Shown: in pieces, positions 51,094-60,077 of the stretch
Layout of the letters: the number at the start of each line of letters is the position of its first letter
How positions within the stretch are numbered: position 1 is the first letter of the stretch
Source: Thalassotalea sp. 1_MG-2023
GTDB taxonomy: Bacteria > Pseudomonadota > Gammaproteobacteria > Enterobacterales > Alteromonadaceae
Direction of reading: 5' to 3'
Length of the DNA: 64,000 nucleotides
Assembly: GCF_030546745.1 (NCBI RefSeq)
Contig: NZ_JAUOPD010000004.1
Span: 62,001-126,000 of the forward strand
Translations under genes and position numbers: made by a program
The notes under the pieces: generated by a model
Seen by the model: the letters and a program-made list of their open reading frames with translations, nothing else
Told to the model about the DNA's origin: nothing
The model's database searches: none

Positions 51094-52716
51094 ATGGTCA
51101 AGCTAACATCATCTTCACCAGTGGTATTATTGTCTCTATTGTACCTGATAACTGTCATTATCACTGGAACATCGCTTTTACTTTGGTTTAATTATCAAAT
51201 ATTACTTGCGTCTATTCTTACGTTCGTACTTTTGGCGATCATCGTGACTATCTACCTCATTCATAACAAAATCATGCCCAAATATAAAAGATATCTAGTG
51301 GTGGAAAACTGGGCGTACTTGGCAAATATCTGTCATGAATATCAAGATTTAGTTGGACAAGACGTTATTGCCCGAATGGTGAACCGATTAGTCGCTAAAG
51401 GTCGTGATGTTGATAATATCGACAGCATGATTGATAAAGGTATTAGAAGTAAAATATTGCTTGATGAAGATACAGGGCTTGGCAATAGAGAATTCTTTGA
51501 TCATCGTCTTGACGCGTTACTGAAAGAAGAAGGCATTCAAGGAGCCGTTTACTTTATTCACTTTAATGAAGGAGAACTAGTTTATACGCTTCATGGTAGA
51601 ACAGCGGTAACGCAAATTTTCAATCAGGTGATCGGTAGTATTAATATGTTGCTACATAAACTATCGGGTTGTTATTTAACACGCAGAGGTACCTATGAAC
51701 TTGCGTTGATAGCGCCAGGTGTTTATATCACTGAAGCAGAACAATTAGCGCAACGCATGATCAAAACCTTATCGAGTATAGCCTTACCTATAGGCGTAGA
51801 ACGAGATTCTTTTGTCCATATCGGTGTAAGCTATTTTTCTCAAGCTGAGAATAGCTATCAAATTAAATCTGAAGCTGATATGGCGCTACGATCTGCGCAA
51901 TTACAAGGCCCTTCACAATGGTTTATGTTTGAACCAGGCGAGGTGGAGCATGTGCGTGCTAAAGGTTCATTACAATGGAGAACCTTTTTGGAAAAAGCCA
52001 TTGCAAGAAATGCCTTTGTGTTATTTTTTCAGCCGGTACTTGCTGCAACCAATGAACAATCGTTACATCATGAAGTTTTGGTCAAAGTGCGTGATGAAGA
52101 CGGGCAATTGATTAACGCACGCGTCTTCTTACCAATGGCGGTGAAAAGTGGTGTGATTAAAGAGGTTGATTTTTTAGTGTTATCACAAGTCTGCCGTTTA
52201 TTGAATTACGATCGACATTTAACCGAAAGTTGCAGTTTAAATTTATCGATTGAGAGTTTGTTATCGAAAAACTTGCTCGGTAAGTTTAAAGAAATTCTTG
52301 TTCGCTATCCAAAAATATCATCACAATTGATTGTAGAGATATCAGAATATCATTTGGTAAATGAGTATTTACGGCTAAAGCCTGTATTATCGCAGCTACA
52401 GTCACTTGGAGTAAGATTATTTATTGATAAGGTTGGGCAATATATTGAAAGTGTAGATTACTTAAAAGAATGTCCAATCAGTGCAATTAAGCTTCATGCC
52501 AGTATTGTTATTAATATTCATCAGCGTTCTGAAAATCAAATTTTCGTCAAAAGTCTAGTGAAAATATGCCAGTCTCAACAAGTTGATATTTACGCCTTTG
52601 GTGTCGAATGTGCTGAAGAGTGGCGAACGTTAAAAAAATTAGGTGTGAACGGCGGGCAAGGACACTACTTTACTGAGCCTATGTCGCAAGTGGCAAAAGC
52701 CATTCATCAGCCTTAA
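51094..52716 (+). CDS. mshH: MSHA biogenesis/regulatory protein MshH (CsrD-like, degenerate GGDEF-EAL)
   Basis: 540 residues. Two N-terminal membrane helices (about 10-30 and 33-55), a HAMP-like linker, then a GGDEF-like domain whose active-site loop reads RRGTYE instead of GGDEF. The EAL-like domain reads 'HHEVLVKV' with EVL for EAL, and the C-terminal part keeps 'GVNGGQGHYFTEPM'. Neither domain should be enzymatically active. This matches CsrD/MshH, which promotes RNase E decay of the Csr sRNAs. It heads the MSHA locus. Its last 38 bp overlap the opposing deaminase gene. Confidence 0.85.
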   Translation: MVKLTSSSPVVLLSLLYLITVIITGTSLLLWFNYQILLASILTFVLLAIIVTIYLIHNKIMPKYKRYLVVENWAYLANICHEYQDLVGQDVIARMVNRLVAKGRDVDNIDSMIDKGIRSKILLDEDTGLGNREFFDHRLDALLKEEGIQGAVYFIHFNEGELVYTLHGRTAVTQIFNQVIGSINMLLHKLSGCYLTRRGTYELALIAPGVYITEAEQLAQRMIKTLSSIALPIGVERDSFVHIGVSYFSQAENSYQIKSEADMALRSAQLQGPSQWFMFEPGEVEHVRAKGSLQWRTFLEKAIARNAFVLFFQPVLAATNEQSLHHEVLVKVRDEDGQLINARVFLPMAVKSGVIKEVDFLVLSQVCRLLNYDRHLTESCSLNLSIESLLSKNLLGKFKEILVRYPKISSQLIVEISEYHLVNEYLRLKPVLSQLQSLGVRLFIDKVGQYIESVDYLKECPISAIKLHASIVINIHQRSENQIFVKSLVKICQSQQVDIYAFGVECAEEWRTLKKLGVNGGQGHYFTEPMSQVAKAIHQP

Positions 52717-53626
52717 TTTTATGTTGTTCAATAAGACCGTATAAACCTTGTAAGCCTCCCGTATGTAATATCACGATACGGTGTCCCGAGGGGAAAAATC
52801 CTTGTTCAACCAACGTTAGTAACGCTAAGATCATTTTCCCTGAATAAATAGGCTCTATCGGTAATTGCGTTGCTTGGCTAAACGCACGCATTTTTGTTAA
52901 ATCTTCTACGGAAAATTTTGCATAACCGCCACCATGAAAATTCGTGAATAGTTGCCAGTTTCGAGCGTTACATTGATGCGACTCTAATAAGGTATCAATG
53001 TGTTCACGTAAATATTCTGCTTGCTTTAATACCGCAATACCGAGAATATTATGTTGTTGTTTATCCCCTGCAATTATTCCTGAAATCGTGCCAGCACTTC
53101 CAACTGGGGTAATAATCGTATCAAATTCAACTTGGCTATTTAGTTCATCGCATAATTCGCTGACCCCCTTTAACGCAAGAAGATTAGTGCCGCCTTCAGG
53201 AATAATAAAATAGTCAGGGTAACGTGCTTTTAAATTTGTTAAGTAAGTTTCATTGTGGCGCAATTTGTAAGTTTTACGATCAATAAACGTTAAAGACATC
53301 CCCCATTTTTTGGCCTGTGTAAGAGTTGCATTGGTTTCATAATGCTGTTCTCCACGTACTATGCCAATTGCAGGTAATTGTTGCTGCTGACATGCATATG
53401 CGAGTGCATGAAGATGATTTGAATAACCACCACCAAAACTGAGTGCGCCGCGGTAGCCTATAGATTTGGCATGCTTTAAATTATATTTTAACTTTCGCCA
53501 TTTATTGCCCGACACAACGGGGTGAATAAGATCATCGCGCTTTACGTAAACGGTTAATTTATGTTTCGTGAATAATGGATGTTCAATGACTTGAACAGGA
53601 GAAGGTAAATTTGCGGAAGATATCAT
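52679..53626 (-). CDS. PLP-dependent D-cysteine desulfhydrase / ACC deaminase family enzyme
   Basis: 315 residues of the beta-family PLP fold. 'KRDDLIHPVVSGNKWRKLKYNLKHAK' contains the PLP lysine, 'GALSFGGGYSNHLHALAYACQ' binds the substrate carboxylate, and 'TPVGSAGTISGIIAG' grips the PLP phosphate. ACC deaminase and D-cysteine desulfhydrase cannot be separated from sequence alone; the marine relatives are usually desulfhydrases. It sits reversed inside the MSHA locus between mshH and mshI, overlapping mshH by 38 bp at their 3' ends. Confidence 0.85.
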   Translation of the reverse strand: MISSANLPSPVQVIEHPLFTKHKLTVYVKRDDLIHPVVSGNKWRKLKYNLKHAKSIGYRGALSFGGGYSNHLHALAYACQQQQLPAIGIVRGEQHYETNATLTQAKKWGMSLTFIDRKTYKLRHNETYLTNLKARYPDYFIIPEGGTNLLALKGVSELCDELNSQVEFDTIITPVGSAGTISGIIAGDKQQHNILGIAVLKQAEYLREHIDTLLESHQCNARNWQLFTNFHGGGYAKFSVEDLTKMRAFSQATQLPIEPIYSGKMILALLTLVEQGFFPSGHRIVILHTGGLQGLYGLIEQHKIKADEWLLPLAT

Positions 53627-53797
53627 GATGACGATAAGTATATACTTTATTTATGTAGTTGCCGGGCTTTTTCACAACATTCAGAGAGACCATATAAGTT
53701 TAATCATTAAATTTTAACTAAAAAACTTGCGGATATATACGAATAAGTGATAATGAAAAACATGGCGACTCTTATAAACAACAATAATATCAATTAA

Positions 53798-54709
53798 ATG
53801 TCACTAGCGTCACGGATTCAACAAGTATTTAAACCCCGCGGGTCAAGCAATATCGTTGGGCTTAGTCTACAACAGCGCTCTATTCATCTATGTTCATTAG
53901 ATCGTAGTCTTAATGCGCGTTGTAAGTTAATGGAACTAACAGATGGCGATTTCAATTCGGCATTTACTCGTGTGCAGCAAAAATATAAACCAAGTGGTCA
54001 GTGTCATTTAGTTTTGTCTTCGAAACATAACCAAGTGGTTCAAATTGATAAACCCGCCTTGCCCGAAGAAGAAATTAATAGTGCATTAAAGTGGCAAATC
54101 AAAGATTTAGTATCTATTCCTCCAGAAAACATGGTGCTTGATTATTTTGATGCACCGCAAATGTCGAATGATAACAATAAAATTCATGTGGTTTGTGCTG
54201 CAAAAGATATGTTGGCGGCATGGTTAACAACGCTTAATACCCAGCAACTTAATGTTGCATCAATCACTATTGAAGAGTTTGCGTTCGCTGCTTTAATGCC
54301 AAATATAGACGACGCTAAAATTCTCTTATGCCAACAGCCTAACGAAGATATGTTATTGCTCATTGTCAAACAAGGGCGATTGTATTTTCAAAGGCGTTTA
54401 CGAGGTATGGCACAAATTGGTGAGAAAACAGAGCAAGAACTTAGTTTTGGTACGATTGATTCATTGAGTTTAGAAATTCAGCGTTCTATGGATTACTTTG
54501 AGCGACAAATGAAACAAGCACCAATCAAAAGTATTGAAGTGTTAGTACCCATTGAAAACGAAGCTTATTTAGCACGGTGTTTAGCTGAAAATGCTAATGT
54601 TGCGGTCAATTTATTTACTATGCCAGAAGGCTTTGAGCCTTACCGTACCTATGCGGCGAGTTTGGGAGCAACACGTATTCACGCAATGTCTGAGGTTGTC
54701 GATGGCTAA
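53798..54709 (+). CDS. mshI: MSHA biogenesis protein MshI (PilM-like)
   Basis: 303 residues, actin-like PilM/HofM family: 'IVGLSLQQRSIHLCSLD', 'LPEEEINSALKWQIKDLVSIPPENMVLDYFDAP', 'VVCAAKDMLAAWLTTLN'. A cytoplasmic ring component that binds the PilN-type partner. No clear ribosome site precedes ATG at 53798. Its end overlaps the next gene by 8 bp. Confidence 0.85.
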   Translation: MSLASRIQQVFKPRGSSNIVGLSLQQRSIHLCSLDRSLNARCKLMELTDGDFNSAFTRVQQKYKPSGQCHLVLSSKHNQVVQIDKPALPEEEINSALKWQIKDLVSIPPENMVLDYFDAPQMSNDNNKIHVVCAAKDMLAAWLTTLNTQQLNVASITIEEFAFAALMPNIDDAKILLCQQPNEDMLLLIVKQGRLYFQRRLRGMAQIGEKTEQELSFGTIDSLSLEIQRSMDYFERQMKQAPIKSIEVLVPIENEAYLARCLAENANVAVNLFTMPEGFEPYRTYAASLGATRIHAMSEVVDG

Positions 54710-55304
54710 GTATTCGATTAATTTATTACAACCTGAACTTATTGCTAAACAGCCTACGTGGACGTTAACTCGTGTCGTATCCTTATGGGTATTTGTATTT
54801 ATTGCAATGCTTTTGTGGCTAACGTGGTCGCACTATCAGCTCAATGACAGTAAAAAACACGTAGCTAAATCAACATTAGCAAAAGAAGCTTTAGTTACTC
54901 AGCAAATGACGCTCGAAAGTCAAGTAGCATCAAACAAAGCTGATACAGCCTTGGTAGAGCAATTAGCAACCGTTAAATTACTTTTTAAAAATAAACAATT
55001 ATTGCATCAGCAGTTAACTGATACCTCTTCCACACATGCTGCTGGATTTTCAGCTGCAATGACCGAGTTATCACAATATCATCATCGCGATATTAGTTTA
55101 AAGCAAGTGACTATTTCAGGAGATTATATTCGCTTTTCTGGGGTGGCAAATACGCCAGAAAGTGTGCCTTCATGGTTAGCAGCGTTTGAACAGTCAACGT
55201 TTCTTTCTGGGCATGTTTTTAGTCATTTTAAATTACAAGAAAATGATCAGAAGTTAACGGAGTTTGTAATCAGTTCTCGTCAGCAGACAGGCAAGGAGCA
55301 ATAA
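54702..55304 (+). CDS. mshI2: MSHA biogenesis PilN-like protein (MshI2)
   Basis: 200 residues from ATG at 54702 inside the end of mshI. 'MAKYSINLLQPELIAKQPTWTLTRVV' is the PilN-type N-terminal segment that binds PilM, followed by one membrane helix (about 25-45, 'SLWVFVFIAMLLWLTW'), a coiled coil and a ferredoxin-like periplasmic domain ('FSAAMTELSQYHHRDISLKQVTISGDYIRFSGVANTPESVPSWLAAFEQS'). Confidence 0.8.
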   Translation: MAKYSINLLQPELIAKQPTWTLTRVVSLWVFVFIAMLLWLTWSHYQLNDSKKHVAKSTLAKEALVTQQMTLESQVASNKADTALVEQLATVKLLFKNKQLLHQQLTDTSSTHAAGFSAAMTELSQYHHRDISLKQVTISGDYIRFSGVANTPESVPSWLAAFEQSTFLSGHVFSHFKLQENDQKLTEFVISSRQQTGKEQ

Positions 55305-55305
55305 G

Positions 55306-55989
55306 ATGAAACAACGTTGGCAAACATATGCTGATAAGTTCTTGCAGATCACACCGCGAGAGCAGTATTTGATCATCTTAACTGGCTTGATTGCGATTAT
55401 TTTCATTATCTTTAGTTTGTTCATTGACGATAATTTACTACAAATTGAAAAGCTTACTAAGCAGCATCAACAAAATGTAGCTGATATTCAATCTACTCAA
55501 ATGACAGTTGATGTACTTGCTGAGGCATTAAAAACAGATCCTAACGATGCTATCCGCAAGCAGCTAAGCCAATATCAATTACAAATGAGTGAAGTTGATC
55601 AACAGCTTAGTTTATTAGCGTCAGATCTTATCAACCCAATTCAAATGCGGCATGCGCTTATAGAGTTATTGTCGTCAACAAAAGCTGTATCGCTAACATC
55701 GTTTGATGTTTTTGCCGCAGAGCCTATGGAGTTAACTCCTGAAACTGAAAAGAAAAACGTTGCTGAACAATCTTTACCGGTACAATCATTATCATTGTAT
55801 AAGCATGGTGTTAAATTAACATTATCCGGGGATTATTTCGCACTAAAAGACTATATAGCAGCGTTAGAAGAGCTGAAATGGAAGTTCTTCTGGCAAACAT
55901 TTGATTACCAGTTAGTGGCGTACCCTAAAGGGGAATTAACAATAACGATGTATAGCTTAAGCACGAATAAGGAGTTTTTAGGTGTATAA
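55306..55989 (+). CDS. mshJ: MSHA biogenesis protein MshJ (PilO-like)
   Basis: 227 residues. N-terminal cytoplasmic segment, one membrane helix (about 22-42, 'LIILTGLIAIIFIIFSLFI'), coiled coil and a periplasmic PilO-like domain ending 'FFWQTFDYQLVAYPKGELTITMYSLSTNKEFLGV'. With the PilN-like protein it forms the inner-membrane alignment complex. ATG one codon after the previous stop. Confidence 0.85.
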   Translation: MKQRWQTYADKFLQITPREQYLIILTGLIAIIFIIFSLFIDDNLLQIEKLTKQHQQNVADIQSTQMTVDVLAEALKTDPNDAIRKQLSQYQLQMSEVDQQLSLLASDLINPIQMRHALIELLSSTKAVSLTSFDVFAAEPMELTPETEKKNVAEQSLPVQSLSLYKHGVKLTLSGDYFALKDYIAALEELKWKFFWQTFDYQLVAYPKGELTITMYSLSTNKEFLGV

Positions 55990-56308
55990 AGTTTTGTTAG
56001 GCTTATTGTTGGTATCTTTAGTTAGCTTTGGGCAATCAACTGACCCTACAAAGCCGCTATTAAAGCAAGAAGTTGCCAGTGAACAACAACCAGCTAACGC
56101 TGAACTTGTGCTTCAAAGCATTGTGCAATCAGGTAATAAATATAACGTTGTCATTAATGGTACCTTGTTAAAACAAGGTGATAAGCTTAATCAATACCGA
56201 TTGACTAAGGTTACACCGCGTTACGTATTACTTTCGTCTGATGAGAAAAAGATAAAGCTGTCATTGTTCTCGTCCGTTGTCGACAATTCAAAGAAAAAAG
56301 ATAATTAA
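55982..56308 (+). CDS. mshK: MSHA biogenesis protein MshK (PilP-like)
   Basis: 108 residues from GTG at 55982, overlapping mshJ by 8 bp. Signal peptide (MYKVLLGLLLVSLVSFGQS), then 'DPTKPLLKQE' (the conserved secretin-contact 'DPTrP' motif of PilP/GspC-type proteins) and a small beta domain 'LVLQSIVQSGNKYNVVINGTLLKQGDKLNQYRLTKVTPRYVLLSSDEKKIKLSLF'. Confidence 0.85.
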   Translation: MYKVLLGLLLVSLVSFGQSTDPTKPLLKQEVASEQQPANAELVLQSIVQSGNKYNVVINGTLLKQGDKLNQYRLTKVTPRYVLLSSDEKKIKLSLFSSVVDNSKKKDN

Positions 56309-56310
56309 CT

Positions 56311-58008
56311 ATGAATCAGCCTTCAAAAAGTATGTTACTAGGTGCAATGACAATCTTCTTAGCGAGTTGTCAATCTGTTCCACCGCAACCCAAACATATT
56401 ACCGACGAATTAGATAAAGCGATTGCATCGACAGATAGCACTAAAGCACCAAAACCCCTTGCGAGTCTTCCATCTACAGTACAGCAAGATTTAATGCAAC
56501 AAAGCATGAGCCAAGCCAGACAAGGCTTGTTATCTGAAAAGCGATTAGACATTGGTGCGAGTGGTGTTGATGCACAAGCATTTTTTGCCGCGTTAGTGGA
56601 AGATTCTAATTATAGTGTTGCCGTACACCCAGGAGTAACTGGAGCCATTACTTTAAATTTAAAAGATGTCACGCTTACTGAAGTGCTCAATGTTGTTGAG
56701 CAATTATATGGGTATGAAATTCATCAAACAGGCCAAGTGATACAAATTTACCCAGCAGGTATTCGTACAGAAACAATACCACTAGATTATTTGTTTATTA
56801 CCCGAGGTGGTTTTTCCACCATGAGTGTTAATTCGGGGGGCGTTGGTAATGCTGATAGTAATAACGGTGGCCAAAATAATGGCAACAATAACTCGAACAA
56901 CAATAACAGACAAAGTCAAAATGGTAACGGTGGTCAAAATAATCAATCGGCACAAATGAATGTTAATGGCACCAACGTATATACTGAGAATAAATCAGAT
57001 TTTTGGAAAGAGCTAGAAGAAAACTTAGAGGGTTTAATTGGCGCAGATGACAACTCAGAAAGCTCAGTGGTTGTCTCTCCCCAGTCAGGTTTAGTGACCG
57101 TGCGAGCATATCCGAAAGATATCAAAGCAATTAAGCGCTTTTTAACTGGTACGCAAGAATTATTACGTCGACAAGTCATTATTGAAGCAAAAATATTGGA
57201 AGTCACCTTAAATGATGATTACCAGCAAGGAATAGAATGGGATAGTATCCTTGGCAGTTTGCACCGAGGTTTTAACGAAACCGCAATTGGTTTTAGTACC
57301 ACTGGAAATATCGAAGGTAATGTTATTTCAAACACTATCGGTGGTGTTACTGGCATTAGCTTCTTTAAGAACACTGATTTTTCAGGGGTTTTACGGTTGT
57401 TATCGACACAAGGGAATGTACAAGTGCTTTCTAGCCCTCGTATTACAGCAACTAATAACCAAAAGGCGGTGATAAAAGTTGGTGATGACGAATTTTTTGT
57501 CACTGAAGTTTCATCAACGACTACCACCGGTACTGCTACTACCACCACACCAGAAATAGAATTAACACCTTTTTTCTCAGGTATAGCACTAGACGTTACA
57601 CCGCAAATTGATGCTAACGGCGAAGTTATTCTTCATGTCCACCCATCAGTAACAACAGTACAAGAAAAAACAAAAACCATACGCTTAGATGGTCAAGATT
57701 ATGTGCTTCCGTTGGCGCAAAGTAGCGTAAGAGAATCAGATACCGTAGTCAGAGCCAAGTCAGGTGAGATCATTGTTATTGGTGGACTTATAGAAACAAC
57801 TAAAATTGATATGGAATCTAAAACGCCATTACTAGGTGATATTCCATTGATGGGTGAACTGTTTAAAAGTAAAAGCCAAAGTACACAGAAAAAAGAGCTT
57901 GTACTGATGTTGAAACCGATAGTTACTGGTCAAGATACTTGGAAAAACCAATTAGAAGATGCCCGACAACTATTAAAACAATGGTTTCCTGAAGAAGACA
58001 CGCAATAA
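56311..58008 (+). CDS. mshL: MSHA secretin MshL
   Basis: 565 residues. Lipoprotein signal peptide (lipobox LASC near residue 20). N domains 'YSVAVHPGVTGAITLNLKDVTLTEVLNVVEQLYGYEI', then a low-complexity Asn/Gly/Gln linker (about 182-230), and the secretin core 'RRQVIIEAKILEVTLNDDYQQGIEWDSI...LSSPRITATNNQKAVIKVGDDEFFVTEV...LDVTPQIDANGEVILHVHPSVT...IVIGGLIETTKIDMESKTPLLGDIPLMGELF'. Forms the outer-membrane pore for the pilus. The Asn-rich insertion is longer than the linker I would expect. Confidence 0.93.
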   Translation: MNQPSKSMLLGAMTIFLASCQSVPPQPKHITDELDKAIASTDSTKAPKPLASLPSTVQQDLMQQSMSQARQGLLSEKRLDIGASGVDAQAFFAALVEDSNYSVAVHPGVTGAITLNLKDVTLTEVLNVVEQLYGYEIHQTGQVIQIYPAGIRTETIPLDYLFITRGGFSTMSVNSGGVGNADSNNGGQNNGNNNSNNNNRQSQNGNGGQNNQSAQMNVNGTNVYTENKSDFWKELEENLEGLIGADDNSESSVVVSPQSGLVTVRAYPKDIKAIKRFLTGTQELLRRQVIIEAKILEVTLNDDYQQGIEWDSILGSLHRGFNETAIGFSTTGNIEGNVISNTIGGVTGISFFKNTDFSGVLRLLSTQGNVQVLSSPRITATNNQKAVIKVGDDEFFVTEVSSTTTTGTATTTTPEIELTPFFSGIALDVTPQIDANGEVILHVHPSVTTVQEKTKTIRLDGQDYVLPLAQSSVRESDTVVRAKSGEIIVIGGLIETTKIDMESKTPLLGDIPLMGELFKSKSQSTQKKELVLMLKPIVTGQDTWKNQLEDARQLLKQWFPEEDTQ

Positions 58009-58025
58009 GCGCCTTAGGCATTTAT

Positions 58026-58928
58026 ATGTATCTTTATCATTTTGGCTTACGTGAATTACCGTTTACTCTCACCCCAAATACCAACTTTTATTTGGGGATA
58101 GCACCGCACTTTGAAGCCTTTGAAGTATTGCTGACAGCATTAAAAACAGGGGAAGGTTTCATTAAGGTTATAGGTGAAGTTGGTACAGGAAAAACACTGC
58201 TCTGTCGTAAGTTACTGAATGAAATACCAGAGCATTTTGTGACAGCTTACATACCCAACCCTTACTTACAGCCAGATGAACTTCGACGAGCAGTAGCGGT
58301 AGAATTAGGTGTTAAACAAGCACAGAGAATGTCTGTGCAATTGTTAACACAACGTATTCAAGAACGGTTATTAACCTTACACAGTCAAGGCCATTCAGTG
58401 GTACTGATTTTAGATGAAGCACAAGCGTTGCCGGCCGATAGCCTAGAAGCATTAAGGCTTTTCACTAATTTAGAAACAGAAACACGAAAGTTATTGCAAG
58501 TGGTGTTATTTGCCCAACCTGAACTTGATCAGCGATTAAACGAAACAAGGTTTAGACAATTAAAACAACGCATTACCTTTTCATACGGATTACGAGCCAT
58601 GACCGGTGAAGAAGTTGCACAGTATATTGACCATCGTATGCACATTGCCGGCTATAAAGGTGCACAGTTGTTTGATAAAAACTTGTGTCAACAGATCGCA
58701 AAAGTTACAGAAGGCATTCCTAGGCTGGTCAATATTTTATGTCATAAAATGCTGATGTTAAGCTACGGACAAGGAACCTATCAATTGACTAAAGCACACC
58801 TGAAAATTGCCGTAAAAGATACAGAAGCAACAGCTGAACAAGTAGTAAGAGTGAATGGCTGGTTTGCTAGCGGTGTGTTAGTGAGTATGTTATTGATAGG
58901 GTGGTACTTTCTTGGAGAAATGCTGTGA
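58026..58928 (+). CDS. mshM: MSHA biogenesis ATPase MshM (ExeA/GspA-like)
   Basis: 300 residues. AAA ATPase with Walker A 'GEVGTGKTLLCRKLL' (about 50-65), Walker B 'VVLILDEAQALPADSLEALRLFTNLETETRKLLQVVLFAQPELDQRL', sensor 'RQLKQRITFSYGLRAMTGEEVAQYI', and a C-terminal membrane helix. ExeA-like proteins help place the secretin in the cell envelope through peptidoglycan. The stop overlaps the mshN GTG start by 4 nt. Confidence 0.9.
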   Translation: MYLYHFGLRELPFTLTPNTNFYLGIAPHFEAFEVLLTALKTGEGFIKVIGEVGTGKTLLCRKLLNEIPEHFVTAYIPNPYLQPDELRRAVAVELGVKQAQRMSVQLLTQRIQERLLTLHSQGHSVVLILDEAQALPADSLEALRLFTNLETETRKLLQVVLFAQPELDQRLNETRFRQLKQRITFSYGLRAMTGEEVAQYIDHRMHIAGYKGAQLFDKNLCQQIAKVTEGIPRLVNILCHKMLMLSYGQGTYQLTKAHLKIAVKDTEATAEQVVRVNGWFASGVLVSMLLIGWYFLGEML

Positions 58929-60073
58929 GTGTAATTAACCAAATGCTAAAAGATTTAGATCAGCGCCAAGGTGATGAACCAATAAATAATGAAAGGCAAC
59001 ACATGGTTGCTACTCAGCAACCGTCGAAAAAAATATGGCTGTTTATCGTACTAAGCGTGGTTTTAATTAATGTTTTTGTCTTAGTCATTTGGTGGCAATA
59101 TCAAGAAAATCAACAATTAAAAGCTCAGCAGAATACAACACCAACCACCCAAGCTGAAAGTAAACAGGTTGAGCATCAAGTTAAGGTGCCGGCTACTCGT
59201 ATTAAGCAACCTTCTCCGCAACAATCGATAGAAACCGAGCGTCAAAGTGCGGTTACCGTACCGCCTGAAAAATCGGTTGAAAGCGCTGACTCGCACATTT
59301 CCGAAAAACAAGACGAAAACCAACATCCAGTGTTAACAACACAACAGGATGTGTCATCGAATAAAAGCGATGAACATATACAAAGGCATCAAGCCACTAA
59401 AACGAACAATACGGTTAAGCCACAGGATAACGATGCCACACAACAACATGTGAGCTCACAAACTAACAGTAAACCAACACTTTCTATTGCACGTAAACAG
59501 TTAACGCCGAAAGAGCTTGTTGCTCAAAAAAGCAATGCAGCTCAACAAGCAATAGATCAAAATGATATCAAACAAGCAGAGAAGCTGTTAGAAGAAATCT
59601 TATTAATACAACCATCGCACCATTCAAGCAGAAAACAGCTAGCTGCACTTTGGTTTGGCCGACAAGATTATCGTGCAGCGTTAAATGTGTTGTTTCAAGG
59701 GATTGCACTTGCACCGCAAAACCCTGATTTTAGAATCATGCAAGCACGTATTTATATGAAACAAGGTATGCTTTCAAATGCGATTAACACTTTGCTACCG
59801 CTTGCGACGGTCGATAACGTTGAATTTCAATCACTTTTAGCATCATTAACTCAGCAAGTGGGTGATCATAAAAAAGCCGCAGCAGCGTATTTAAGGCTTA
59901 CTCAACTGCAACCAGCTCAAGGCAAGTGGTGGCTAGGGTATGCCGTTGCATTAGATAGCCAAGGCGAATTTAACTTAGCAAAAAGTGCATACCGTCAAAC
60001 GCAACAAACGAATGATATATCTGAAAGTACTCGGCAGTTTATTCGTCAACGATTGACAGAACTAGGGGAATAA
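58925..60073 (+). CDS. mshN: MSHA biogenesis protein MshN
   Basis: 382 residues from GTG at 58925, giving the family-typical start 'MSVINQMLKDLDQRQGDEPIN'; an upstream ATG would add 8 residues and lacks support. One membrane helix (about 33-55, 'IWLFIVLSVVLINVFVLVIWW'), a long Gln/Thr/Ser-rich periplasmic linker (about 60-205) and TPR repeats (about 205-380). Needed for pilus assembly, thought to link inner membrane and secretin. Confidence 0.88.
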   Translation: MSVINQMLKDLDQRQGDEPINNERQHMVATQQPSKKIWLFIVLSVVLINVFVLVIWWQYQENQQLKAQQNTTPTTQAESKQVEHQVKVPATRIKQPSPQQSIETERQSAVTVPPEKSVESADSHISEKQDENQHPVLTTQQDVSSNKSDEHIQRHQATKTNNTVKPQDNDATQQHVSSQTNSKPTLSIARKQLTPKELVAQKSNAAQQAIDQNDIKQAEKLLEEILLIQPSHHSSRKQLAALWFGRQDYRAALNVLFQGIALAPQNPDFRIMQARIYMKQGMLSNAINTLLPLATVDNVEFQSLLASLTQQVGDHKKAAAAYLRLTQLQPAQGKWWLGYAVALDSQGEFNLAKSAYRQTQQTNDISESTRQFIRQRLTELGE

Positions 60074-60077
60074 CAAT

